From an uncultured Clostridia bacterium (GTDB lineage: Bacteria > Bacillota > Clostridia > TANB77 > CAG-508): a DNA stretch of 64,000 bases. Position numbers and translations under genes: made by a program. Numbering within the stretch: the first letter of the stretch is position 1; every line of letters starts with the position of its first letter. This document shows, piece after piece, positions 28,000 through 36,870 of the stretch. Under the pieces are notes generated by a model, which made no database searches, was not told the DNA's origin, and was given only the letters and a program-made list of their open reading frames with translations. Location of the stretch: contig CANRGT010000008.1 in NCBI GenBank assembly GCA_947630185.1, forward strand, positions 1-64,000, read 5' to 3'.

Positions 28000-28075
28000 C
28001 GCGGGGTGGAGCAGTTGGCAGCTCGCAGGGCTCATAACCCTGAGGTCGGTGGTTCGAATCCACCCCCCGCAACCA
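28000..28075 (+). tRNA. tRNA-fMet (initiator, anticodon CAU)
   Basis: 76 nt with encoded CCA. The C1-A72 mismatch (CGCGGGG...CCCCGCA) and three G-C pairs flanking the CTCATAA loop identify an initiator tRNA. A TATAAC minus-ten at 27980 lies upstream with a weak minus-35, poorer than the promoter of the truncated copy. It is probably carried by the ICE or regenerated at the junction. Confidence 0.95.
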
Positions 28076-28094
28076 TTTCGGAAGTTCTTGCCAT

Positions 28095-28108
28095 AAGGGA
28101 TGTCCCTT
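28095..28108. promoter_or_regulatory. Perfect 14-bp palindrome beside the tRNA
   Basis: AAGGGATGTCCCTT, 20 bp after the CCA end. Its half-site recurs upstream of the tRNA (AAAGGGACATTAAAGGGAT, 27952-27970), giving an inverted pair around the tRNA gene. Possible binding sites for a recombinase, excisionase or repressor at the attachment region. Confidence 0.45.
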
Positions 28109-28122
28109 TAAGCAAATTTTAT

Positions 28123-28158
28123 AAAGGATTTTACTAGAAATAGTAAAGTCCTTTTTAT
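28123..28158 (+). terminator. Terminator after tRNA-fMet
   Basis: GGATTTTACTA, GAAA loop, TAGTAAAGTCC, then TTTTT. Confidence 0.9.
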
Positions 28159-28182
28159 TACATTTTAAGGAGATGATAAAAG

Positions 28183-28302
28183 ATGGTACAATTCATTTTA
28201 GGTTTAATTATTGGGGCCAACTTAGGTCTCTTTTTTTATGCTTCATTAGTACTTGCAAAAGATGCAGATAAAGATATTGAAGAAGAAAGGAGAGAATTGT
28301 GA
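28183..28302 (+). CDS. DUF3789-like small membrane protein
   Basis: A 39-residue protein starting MVQFILGLIIGANLGLFF with one membrane segment and an acidic C-terminus. The size and N-terminus match DUF3789 proteins common in Firmicutes conjugative elements and phages. AAGGAG lies 12-13 bp upstream. Its stop overlaps the GUG start of the next gene (TTGTGA), so the two are coupled. Function unknown. Confidence 0.75.
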   Translation: MVQFILGLIIGANLGLFFYASLVLAKDADKDIEEERREL

Positions 28303-28985
28303 ATGAAGAAAATAAAATCAATTATTATGCTATCATACCGGCTACAGTTAGATATGATAAAGAATTAAAGCCAGCAGAAAAACTGCTATATGGTGAGATT
28401 ACTTCATTATCTAATCAAAACGGGTATTGCTATGCACAAAATAAATACTTTGCCGAACTATATAATGTTACAAATGGTACAGTAAGCAAATGGTTATCAC
28501 ATTTACAGAAATTGAACTATATAAAGATAGAAATAAAAAGAAATGAAAAGCAAGAAATAATTGCAAGACATATCTATATTATGGACATACCCTATGGTCA
28601 AAAAAAACCATACCCCTATGGTCAAAAATATCAATACCCTATGGTCAAAAATGACATAGAGAATATTATAAATAATAATATAGATGATTTATTTAATTTA
28701 ATTATAGATAATAGTAGTGAAATTCCAAGAGATTTTTATTTAGTTTTAGAAAATCTGGAATTTGTATATACAATTGATATTTTAAACAGAATGCAAGAAG
28801 ATAAAATTCAAATATTAAAAAATATTATCTATGTACTATTTGAAATATATAATAGTCAATTTAGAGTAATATTATCAAAAGTAGAGAGAAAAACATTGAT
28901 TAACCTATATTTAATTGCAGAGGAACATATACCAGAAGACTTATTAAATTATTATAAAAAATCAATTATTAATAAATATACTTAA
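28299..28985 (+). CDS. Rep-like helix-turn-helix protein (HTH_36 type)
   Basis: A 228-residue protein with an N-terminal winged helix-turn-helix (YYAIIPATVRYDKELKPAEK, then NKYFAELYNVTNGTVSKWLSHLQ at about 45-68), a short region with YPYGQK repeats (about 97-112) and a helical C-terminal half. Proteins of this build act as plasmid or ICE replication initiators or phage replisome organisers. The GUG start (28299) overlaps the DUF3789 stop and has AAAGGAG upstream. Homologous to the protein at the left window edge. Its position at the element's end beside the tRNA is typical. Confidence 0.75.
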   Translation: MNEENKINYYAIIPATVRYDKELKPAEKLLYGEITSLSNQNGYCYAQNKYFAELYNVTNGTVSKWLSHLQKLNYIKIEIKRNEKQEIIARHIYIMDIPYGQKKPYPYGQKYQYPMVKNDIENIINNNIDDLFNLIIDNSSEIPRDFYLVLENLEFVYTIDILNRMQEDKIQILKNIIYVLFEIYNSQFRVILSKVERKTLINLYLIAEEHIPEDLLNYYKKSIINKYT

Positions 28986-29003
28986 AATATAAGGAGAAAT
29001 AAC

Positions 29004-29252
29004 ATGATTAACACTTATATGAATAATTTTGAAAATATAATATCTTCTATACTTTTTTTAAGTTTTAAAATAATTGTAATTGTACTTATTCTACTACTTA
29101 TATTATCTTTAATATTACTTGCAATAGGCTGTTTAATAAAATCTCAAAAGTTAAAGTCAAAGTTTTTAATAGTTGTACCAAGTTTAGTATTAGTAAATAT
29201 ATTATTGTTAGTCTTACCTTTAATTTTTGTGCATTTAAAAAACATAATTTGA
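29004..29252 (+). CDS. Small membrane protein of the transfer region
   Basis: An 82-residue protein with two membrane segments (about 15-45 and 55-78), 18 bp after the Rep-like gene with AAGGAG. Small two-helix proteins are frequent in ICE transfer operons, but I cannot assign a family. Confidence 0.6.
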   Translation: MINTYMNNFENIISSILFLSFKIIVIVLILLLILSLILLAIGCLIKSQKLKSKFLIVVPSLVLVNILLLVLPLIFVHLKNII

Positions 29253-29306
29253 AAAATATAGTGTAATTATATTGCCTTTAAAATTAAAAATAGGAGCTGA
29301 TAAAAA

Positions 29307-29682
29307 ATGAAAAAAGTAAAAGAAAAAGTAATTAAAGTATTATCAATATTAAGTTTAACTATCACTTGGATAGTAATAAAAACAAATACAGTTTTTGCAA
29401 CAGGAATTGGAACAGCAGAGGTTCAAACTGCAACAGAAAATATAAAAAGAGTAATTACAAGTATTGCTATGCCTTTACGGTGGCGTACTAATCTTCGCAA
29501 GTATTGTAGTTGCAGCTATAAAAATGATAGCTAATGCCAATAATCCTCAAAAAAGAGCAGAAAGTATAGGTAGCCTTGCTTGGATATGTGGTGGTGGTGT
29601 AGTGTTAGGTGCATCTCTTATAATCGCAGGAATAATCATAAATATAGCAACAAACAATACTGGTAGTTTATTAGGAAGTTAA
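29307..29682 (+). CDS. VirB2/TrbC-like pilin, read through one +1 shift at CGG 29478-29480
   Basis: Two overlapping frames combine into a 124-residue protein: signal peptide (1-30, cleavage after VFA), a short amphipathic segment and two membrane helices with a Gly-rich start of the second (CGGGVVLGASLIIAG). This is the layout of VirB2/TrbC-type T4SS pilins, and the position before PrgI and VirB4 agrees. The join is TTA C GGT GGC: one extra C before a Gly codon makes an in-frame CGG, and dropping it restores the second half (GGVLIFASIVVAAIK). Without the shift the protein would end at 29534 without its second helix. Confidence 0.8.
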
Positions 29683-29694
29683 GAGGTGAACGAT

Positions 29695-29991
29695 ATGAGA
29701 ATATTTAGAGTACCTTTTGATATAAAAAGAGAAGAAAAAATCTTTGGTGGTTATTTAAGTTTAAGACAAGTTATTTATTTAATGCTGTCTGCATCTAGTT
29801 TTTTAATATTTATTACAGCTATACCAAAGATAATTAAAATTGCATTGGTTTCAATAATTTGTATATTATTTTTATTATGTGCTTTCCTAAAAATTTCAGA
29901 GCAAAACTTTGATAAATTGCTTTTTTATTGGCTTAAATATATATTTCGTGAAAAAAATTTTATATATGAGAGGTGCAACAAATGGGAATAA
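29695..29991 (+). CDS. PrgI-family T4SS membrane protein
   Basis: A 98-residue protein with an N-terminal VPFDIKREEKIFGGYLSLRQ, two membrane segments (about 25-65) and a short tail (FDKLLFYWLKYIF). This is the conserved PrgI pattern of Gram-positive T4SS, where it sits next to the VirB4 ATPase. The ATG at 29695 has AAGAGGTG upstream, better than the GTG at 29686. It overlaps the next gene by 10 bp. Confidence 0.88.
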   Translation: MRIFRVPFDIKREEKIFGGYLSLRQVIYLMLSASSFLIFITAIPKIIKIALVSIICILFLLCAFLKISEQNFDKLLFYWLKYIFREKNFIYERCNKWE

Positions 29992-30695
29992 TGATAATTT
30001 TTTTAATACTAAGCATAGTATTAGTCATAGTAACAGCAATATATCTTAAATTTAATAATGAAAAAGTTAATATGAATTTAAAAACAAATAATGAAGAAAA
30101 GCCAAAGAATAATAGAAAGACCAAAAAGCAATTATCAGATATTTTACAAATTAAGTTTATAAAAGATATGATTTATTTAAAAAATAGATATTCAAAGGTA
30201 TTAGAACTAGGAAGTATAGACTATAATATGCTTTCAGAACAAGAGCAAGAAAACATCGAAAATATTTTGATGCAAACAGCACTTTCTGTGAATTATCCAC
30301 TACAACTATTCTCTACTACAGAATTTATTGATACAAGCAAAATAGTAAATACAATGAAGAAAAATGAAAGTAAAAATTTACAGGTTCAAGAGTATAAAAA
30401 TGCTATGATAAACTATTTAGAAAATTTGGAGGAAAATCGTTCAATATCAATTATAAAAAACTATGCAATTATTAGTTATGATGGAAATTTAAAAGAAGCA
30501 GAAAATGAATTAAATAGAAAAATAGTATCATTAAAAAATAGTCTTCTTAGAGCAAAAATATCTTGTAAAGTACTTAATGAAAGTGAAATATATAACTTAA
30601 TTTATAGAGAATTGAATAAAAATTCATTTTATAAAATAGATAATTTAGATATAAAGGGGGAAAATTTATATGTTAGCAAAAAAGAAAAAAATTAA
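29982..30695 (+). CDS. Transfer-operon protein with N-terminal membrane anchor, unknown
   Basis: A 237-residue protein with one membrane helix (2-22) and a helical cytoplasmic-type remainder (repeated Leu, Asn, Lys). The start ATG at 29982 has GAGAGGTG upstream. The C-terminus overlaps VirB4 by 26 bp, which implies translational coupling and a function tied to the ATPase. No recognised family. Confidence 0.65.
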   Translation: MGIMIIFLILSIVLVIVTAIYLKFNNEKVNMNLKTNNEEKPKNNRKTKKQLSDILQIKFIKDMIYLKNRYSKVLELGSIDYNMLSEQEQENIENILMQTALSVNYPLQLFSTTEFIDTSKIVNTMKKNESKNLQVQEYKNAMINYLENLEENRSISIIKNYAIISYDGNLKEAENELNRKIVSLKNSLLRAKISCKVLNESEIYNLIYRELNKNSFYKIDNLDIKGENLYVSKKEKN

Positions 30696-32496
30696 TAAAG
30701 AAGAAATAAACATATTAAATAATATACCAACAATATCGGATGCTATACTTCCTGATACACTACAAGAAAGAAAAGATAGTTTATGTTTAGGTTATAATAA
30801 ATATTGCAGAACTTTTGTTATAACAATATATCCAGAGCAAACATGGATAGGTTGGTTAGATGACTTATATTATATAAAAAATATAAATATTTCGATTAAA
30901 ATTGAAGCAGTTAGCAATAATTCAGTTACAAGTCAATTAACAAAAAAATTAGTACAAGCCCAAAGTGAATATGCAACTTATTCGAGACAGGGAAATATAT
31001 TACATTTGCCAGAGTTAGAAAAACAGATAAGTGATTTAGAAGAATTAAGAATGTTAGTGCAAACTAATCAAGATAGATTATTTTTCGCAACAATATTTAT
31101 TATGCTTAATGCAGAGAGTTTAGATGAATTAAATGAAAATACAAAATTATTAGAAGCTGAATTAAGCAAAAAAGCAACAATGATAAGAACTTTAACATTT
31201 AGACAGATAGAGGGACTAAAAGAAATATTACCAATAGGAGAAAGACCTATACAAAATTATGAAAGAAATATGGTAACTGGTGGAATATCAACTTTATTTC
31301 CTATATCTAATCCAAATTTAACACATGATAGTGGAATTTTCATAGGAAAAAATTTTCATACAAATACTCCAGTTTATATAGATACCTTTATTGGTCCACC
31401 TACTTTACCAAATCCACACATATTTATATGTGGCACAAGTGGTAGTGGGAAAAGTGTTGCTTTAAAAACTCTAGCAGCTAGAAATATAGCAACTACAGGA
31501 TGTGGGGCTTTTTTTATAGATATAGAGGGAGAATATACTAAACTTACAAAAATGTTAGGTGGCAAAGTAATAAAAATTAGACAACGGAGAAAGCGCAGGA
31601 ATAAATCCATTTGAATTAGAGCCAGATGTTAGAGGCAATAAACCATTTTTAAATATATTAGATAAAGTGGCAGAAATAAGAGCTTTACTTGCAACTATTT
31701 GTAGAAATTTTATGGGAAGACCATTAAATGCAACAGAAATGACAGAAGTAGAAATTATTGTTAATCAACTATATTCAGAAAGACGGAATTACAAGTGATA
31801 TCAATTCACTTTTTGAAATAAAAGGTAGAAAACTTAATAATGGAAAATACATAAAAGAAAAAGTAGCTAAAAAGATGCCAACACTAAGCGATTTTCAAAG
31901 AAAACTAAAAGAAAGAAATAATTGTGTAGAGCTTGCTCAACTATTAGTAGTATTTCTTAAAGGAAATTCATTAGGAATTTTTGATTGCGAATCTCAAATT
32001 ACATCAAATGCAGATATAATTAGCTTTGATATGAGTGAAATTAAAGATGAATTTACAAAACTATATGCATCATTTGTAATATTAACTTGGATTTGGCAAA
32101 AGTATATATTGAAAAATAAAGAAAAGAAAAAAATTATTGTATGTGATGAAGCTTGGTTATTTTTACAATTTAAAGAGTCTGCCGATTTTTTAGTGAATAT
32201 TGCTCGTAGAGGTCGTAAATATAATGTACCACTAATTATAGCTAGTCAATTTATAGATGAGTTTTTAAATTGTGAAGAACGGAAAAACGATAATAAATAT
32301 ATGCTCAACAAGATATATATTTAAACAAAGTCCAGGTAGTGTAGATGATGTTGTAGAATTTTTTAATTTATCTGAAGGAACGAAAGAATTTCTAACAACA
32401 GCAAGTCCCGGAGAATGTATAATTAGTTTAGATAATAATGTTACAACCATTAAATTTATTGTAACAAATTTTGAAAAGAAATATGTTTTCACATAA
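30670..32496 (+). CDS. virB4: VirB4-family conjugation ATPase, read through three +1 shifts at CGG
   Basis: Cytoplasmic motor ATPase of the T4SS. A 607-residue product is obtained only by skipping one base at three places: CGG 31585-31587 (CAA C GGA), 31784-31786 (AGA C GGA) and 32280-32282 (GAA C GGA). The segments are in perfect order: N-terminal CagE/TrbE/VirB4 domain, Walker A CGTSGSGKS (about residue 258), GINPFELEPD after site 1, GITSD after site 2, Walker B KIIVCDEAW, and GKTIINICSTRYIFKQSPG after site 3. No other stop or damage is present, so random decay is unlikely. Read without shifts it would stop at 31614, before Walker B. Confidence 0.9.
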
Positions 32497-32524
32497 AAGA
32501 TAAGGCAATCAGGAGGCGATAAAA

Positions 32525-33997
32525 TTGAAAAAAATTTTTAAAAGTTTTGTAATTGTTATTACAATTCTTTTTTTATTATGTCCAACTTTTTCTTTTGCAA
32601 GTGATGTAAATTTAAAAGAACAAATAAAAAAAGAAGATGGATCTTTATTTGAAAAAATAATAGCTGAATGTATTGGTGGAATTGCACAAACAGTTTTTGA
32701 TTTTACAACAGGAAAAGAAGCTAATGTAGGATTTAAAGACTATGATACTTTGATATTTAATGATAACTTAGAAAATGATAGTTTATCACCATTTACAGAA
32801 GAATTATGGAATAAAACAATGAATTGGTATAAAGTTTTTAGCATTATTTCTGGAAGTTTAATTTTGATTGCAGTATTTATTTTAGCATATAAAATTATGT
32901 ATGCCGGTATGAATACAGCTAAAAAGAATGAAGCAAAAGAAAGTCTAATGAGATTATGTTTTGGTGGTATAGCAATAGCTCTTGGACCAATGTTTATTAG
33001 ATTTTTGATATTTATTAACAATAGTTTAGTACATTTGTTAATAACAGCTTTAAATAGTGGGTCATTAGAGGGCACACTTGGAAATAGTATGCTAACTTCA
33101 ATAAAGACAGGAAATGCAATAACGACAGCTTTAGTAATTGCAATGTTTATTTATCTTTTTGTGAAGTTAAATATTAAATTCATTATTAGGCAATTTACAA
33201 TTATTATTTTTACAATATTTACACCAGTTGCTACTGGCTTATGGATAGTAAACAAAAATGTAACTGCGGCAAGTATTTGGGCTGGTCAAATTATAATGAA
33301 CATTTTTATGCAATTTATTTATTGTTTTCTATTTTTAGTTTATTTAGCTTTTCTTCCAAGTGGTGGAGGTTGGGCTGTAAGCTTAATTTGGGCTATGATG
33401 ATACTTCCTATTGCAGATACTTTAATGAACTGCTTACAAAACCTAACAAGTAGAATTGCTGGTCTTGATAATGAGCAAATGACAGGTAGAGTAATGGGAA
33501 TGAGCGCTATGTTAGGATTTGGCTTGGGTGCAATAAAAGAACAATTCAAAAGCTCAAACGCAAGTAGCAATTCAAATGATAATTCAAGTAATGGTGGAGG
33601 TTTAAAAGGATTTGTAAGTAGAGCAAAATCAGTTATAAATCCTGAAATAAATCTAAGTAATGAAAAAGATTATAACGGAAATATAAATCCTATTAGAAAT
33701 GTAATGCAAAAAGAAAATAAAACAGTATCTAAAATTAATGAAGATAATAAAATAAACAGAAATAAATCTAATCTAGGTTCTATTGCTAGTAAAGCTGTAA
33801 AAACAGGTTTTAATGTAGGAAAAGCATATCTTAATGTTGGTGCTAGCATGGCAGAAGGAGATTTTTCAAAAATATCTTACAATAAAGAAAAAAATAATAA
33901 GTTTAAAAGTAATATTTACAACAAAGAATTTGCCAATAAAATAGCAAGTAATAATGAAATAAAGAAAATAGGTGATGAAAATGAACCTAGTGGATAA
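32525..33997 (+). CDS. VirB6/TrbL-like polytopic T4SS channel protein
   Basis: A 490-residue protein with a signal peptide (1-25, SFA), about six membrane helices between residues 100 and 300 including a Gly/Trp-rich WAVSLIWAMMILPIAD segment, and a hydrophilic Asn/Ser/Lys tail of about 150 residues. The layout and position after VirB4 match the VirB6-like inner-membrane subunits of Gram-positive ICEs. UUG start with AGGAGG upstream. No CGG in frame. Overlaps the next gene start. Confidence 0.82.
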   Translation: MKKIFKSFVIVITILFLLCPTFSFASDVNLKEQIKKEDGSLFEKIIAECIGGIAQTVFDFTTGKEANVGFKDYDTLIFNDNLENDSLSPFTEELWNKTMNWYKVFSIISGSLILIAVFILAYKIMYAGMNTAKKNEAKESLMRLCFGGIAIALGPMFIRFLIFINNSLVHLLITALNSGSLEGTLGNSMLTSIKTGNAITTALVIAMFIYLFVKLNIKFIIRQFTIIIFTIFTPVATGLWIVNKNVTAASIWAGQIIMNIFMQFIYCFLFLVYLAFLPSGGGWAVSLIWAMMILPIADTLMNCLQNLTSRIAGLDNEQMTGRVMGMSAMLGFGLGAIKEQFKSSNASSNSNDNSSNGGGLKGFVSRAKSVINPEINLSNEKDYNGNINPIRNVMQKENKTVSKINEDNKINRNKSNLGSIASKAVKTGFNVGKAYLNVGASMAEGDFSKISYNKEKNNKFKSNIYNKEFANKIASNNEIKKIGDENEPSG

Positions 33998-35210
33998 AGC
34001 AAAAAATAAGGTAAAAGATAAACTAAAAAATAAGACTAAGAAAATAGCATTTAAAGTGTTAAAGCCATTTTTGCCATTTATCATTATTATTCTAGGGCTA
34101 TTTTTTGCTATTTGTACTATTATTGATGCAGTATTTGTGCAAGAAGTTCAAAGTGATAATTCTTCAATGTCTGCAGTTCAAGTAGAATTAAAAAATAAAT
34201 GTATAGAAAAGGCAAAATACCTAAATACATCTGATAATTATATTGATGATACATTAACAAATTATTTATTAGATGTATCTGATAGAGAGATGCAAAAAGA
34301 AGTAGAATGGTCGCATTTATATGCAATTATGGCTTTTCAAAATATGGCAAATAATAGAGAAATGGACGAAAATCTCTTAAATGAAGTTGCAGAAAGTTTT
34401 AAAAGTACATTTAAGTATGAAAAAAATATTATAAAAACGGAAACTACAACTGAAGATGAAGAAGGGAACAAACAAGTCTCTACTAGTGAGCAAATACAAT
34501 ATTTACTAATAGAAAGTGATAGCATAGTAGGACATTATAAATATTACTACGAAGAAAAAATAACAGAAGAAGATAATGTAAAAACAACTAAAAAGGTGTT
34601 TACACATGAAGAATTAATTGGAGAAAAGTATATAAGATTAAAAGAATATCTAATAAATAAATTAAATATCAAAGAAAGTGATATTGATACAAATATGCAA
34701 ATTATTATTCAAACTGCAAATGGATATTCAGAGGGTAGTGCAAATATAAATTGGCTTGGTTCTTCTAGTACAGAAATTATAGAGGGAGAAGGACTTATTC
34801 CAACTGGAATGTTTGTGTGGCCAATACCTGGATATACAACGATAACTTCTCATTTTGGAATGAGAGTACATCCAATTAGTCGGTGCATATAAATTGCATA
34901 GGGGAACAGATGTAGGAGCACCAATTCGGTGCTAATTTTGTGGCTATGGCAGACGGAAAAGTATTAACTGCTACATATAACAGTAGTTATGGAAATATGG
35001 TTATGATAGACCACCGGAAATGGTATAGTAACACTTTATGCACATGGTAGTGAACTATTAGTAAAAACAAATCAAGAAGTGGTACAAGGACAAGCAGTTT
35101 TAAAAGTAGGTTCTACAGGGGATTCTACAGGACCCCATGCACATTTTGAAGTAAGGATAAATGGAAATTTTACTAATCCAGAAGATTACTTTAAAGGAGG
35201 TGATTTATAA
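33981..35210 (+). CDS. M23 peptidoglycan hydrolase of the T4SS, read through three +1 shifts at CGG
   Basis: A roughly 408-residue VirB1-like wall hydrolase. One membrane anchor (about 30-50), a spacer, and a C-terminal lysostaphin-type domain that opens the wall for transfer. Shifts: CGG 34881-34883 (AGT C GGT), 34927-34929 (ATT C GGT) and 35015-35017 (CAC C GGA). Only with all three removed does the M23 domain appear: HPIS-GAYKLHRGTDVGAPI-GANFVAMADG, then MIDH-GNGIVTLYAHGS and GPHAHFEVR, with zinc ligands HxxxD and HxH. The Gly after each extra C is at a family-conserved Gly. ATG 33981 has AGGTGAT upstream and lies within the VirB6 gene. In standard reading the enzyme loses its whole active site. 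Confidence 0.88.
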
Positions 35211-35241
35211 ATATATTTTAGAAAGAAAGGAGGTAAGAAAG

Positions 35242-35841
35242 GTGAGAAACAAGAAAGCATTAAAAATAATACTAATTATAGGAATTATTTTAATAGTATG
35301 CTTAATGAGTGTTATGTTTTTTCTATGGTATCAAAGAGTGAAAGATATTAATGACATTTATAATAATTATGAAGAAAATACTATACAAAATAGATTATTA
35401 GAAGATATAAATGTTGAAAATGCAGAAAATACAGAAAATGATACATTAATGGAAATTAAAAATGGCGAAAATGTACTAGGAATTATTAAAATAGATAAAA
35501 TAAGCTATGAAGGACTTGTTTATGATGGAACTTCATTAGATACTTTATCAAAAGGTGTAGGACATTTTGAAAGTTCTCCATACTTCGAGGGAAATGTATG
35601 TTTAGCAGCTCATAATACAATAAATCAGTGGTCAAAACTATATACTGTAGAAGTAGGAGACAAAATAACCTATACAAGTTTTCTAGGAACTAAAGAATAT
35701 GAAATATCAAAGGTAACTGAAATAGAAGAAACTGATTGGTCAATGCTCGAAGAAACATCAGACAATCGAATAACACTTATAACTTGCGTAAGAGGAAAGC
35801 CATCTCAAAGACTTTGTGTTCAAGGGTTAGAAATAAAATAA
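35242..35841 (+). CDS. Sortase (class D-like)
   Basis: A 199-residue membrane-anchored transpeptidase. N-terminal helix (about 10-32), catalytic His in CLAAHNT, Cys in ITLITCVRG and Arg in QRLCVQG, the sortase triad. GUG start at 35242 with AAAGGAGG eight bases upstream. It probably processes the adhesin at 36871, whose LPRTG motif is the only sortase signal seen nearby. Intact frame, no CGG. Confidence 0.93.
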   Translation: MRNKKALKIILIIGIILIVCLMSVMFFLWYQRVKDINDIYNNYEENTIQNRLLEDINVENAENTENDTLMEIKNGENVLGIIKIDKISYEGLVYDGTSLDTLSKGVGHFESSPYFEGNVCLAAHNTINQWSKLYTVEVGDKITYTSFLGTKEYEISKVTEIEETDWSMLEETSDNRITLITCVRGKPSQRLCVQGLEIK

Positions 35842-35922
35842 AAAAATTTTTTTTTCAGTATTGTCAAAATTATATTTAAGGTGTTATCCTATATATTAAA
35901 AAAATAGAAAGGATGATGTCTT

Positions 35923-36756
35923 ATGAATAAAAGAAAATACATATTAGTAGCTATTATTTTAATTTTATTAATATTGATAGGAATTATTATTTATTTATAT
36001 CATAATAAAAACACAGATGAATTATCATTAAAGAATATTGTAAAATTTAAAGAAACTTTAATAAATAATGTTGTTGTAGATATAAATAGAGAAGAAACTG
36101 AAAATAATGAAAAAAATAATAATGATGAAAAAAACAATACAGAAAACAAAGAAGAAACAAATATTAAATCAAATAGTAATACTGAAAAACAAAAGGTAGA
36201 AGAAAAGAATGTAAATCAAAGTAGTACAGAAAAAGAGAAAAATTCTAATTCTTCTATTGCAAAACAAAAAGAAACTAATAGTTCTTCCAAAACAAATACT
36301 GAAACAAAAAATGTACCAACAAATGAAAAAGAGCAAAATACTGTAACTAAAAATGAAACTGTTTCAAATAAAGAGACATCGCAAAATAAAAATGAAAACG
36401 AAAATAAATCTACAGAAACAGAAACTAAAAAAGAAGAAATTATAGGAAATCCTGACTTAGCTAATACACATTTTACTAAATATAGTAAAACAAAGACACA
36501 GCACGCAGTTGATTATATCAATAGCAAAATAAAAGAAGATGAACTTTATGAGAAGTTGGGAGGCAAAGCAATAGTAGTTACAGAAAAACCTACAAATTTT
36601 TGGTTTTCGTATACGGGAGATTTTAAGCTAGATGGTCTTTGCTTAGCAGGACTAATTGTAAAAGTATATGTGGAAGAAGAATATGTCTATGATTCTAAAG
36701 GAATTAATAGTTACTTATATGATACAAAAGCGTACATATATCAAACCCAAGAATAA
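35923..36756 (+). CDS. Membrane-anchored protein with Asn/Glu/Ser/Thr-rich spacer
   Basis: A 277-residue protein with one membrane helix (5-25), a highly charged low-complexity extracytoplasmic spacer (about 60-180) and a compact C-terminal domain (about 185-277, AVDYINSKIKEDELYEKLG, then YVYDSKGINSY). Lies between sortase and adhesin genes, so likely part of the surface apparatus. No sortase motif. Family unknown. Confidence 0.65.
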   Translation: MNKRKYILVAIILILLILIGIIIYLYHNKNTDELSLKNIVKFKETLINNVVVDINREETENNEKNNNDEKNNTENKEETNIKSNSNTEKQKVEEKNVNQSSTEKEKNSNSSIAKQKETNSSSKTNTETKNVPTNEKEQNTVTKNETVSNKETSQNKNENENKSTETETKKEEIIGNPDLANTHFTKYSKTKTQHAVDYINSKIKEDELYEKLGGKAIVVTEKPTNFWFSYTGDFKLDGLCLAGLIVKVYVEEEYVYDSKGINSYLYDTKAYIYQTQE

Positions 36757-36762
36757 TTTAAT

Positions 36763-36790
36763 TTTAGAGGCCTTAGGGCTTCTTTTTATT
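36763..36790 (+). terminator. Intrinsic terminator
   Basis: GAGGCC pairs with GGGCTTC, followed by TTTTTATT. Confidence 0.65.
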
Positions 36791-36870
36791 ATGTCAGTTT
36801 TATATAGTTTTCTGTCATAGTAATAAACTCTATAAAAACTATAAATTTTAAAACCAAAAGGAGATAAATC

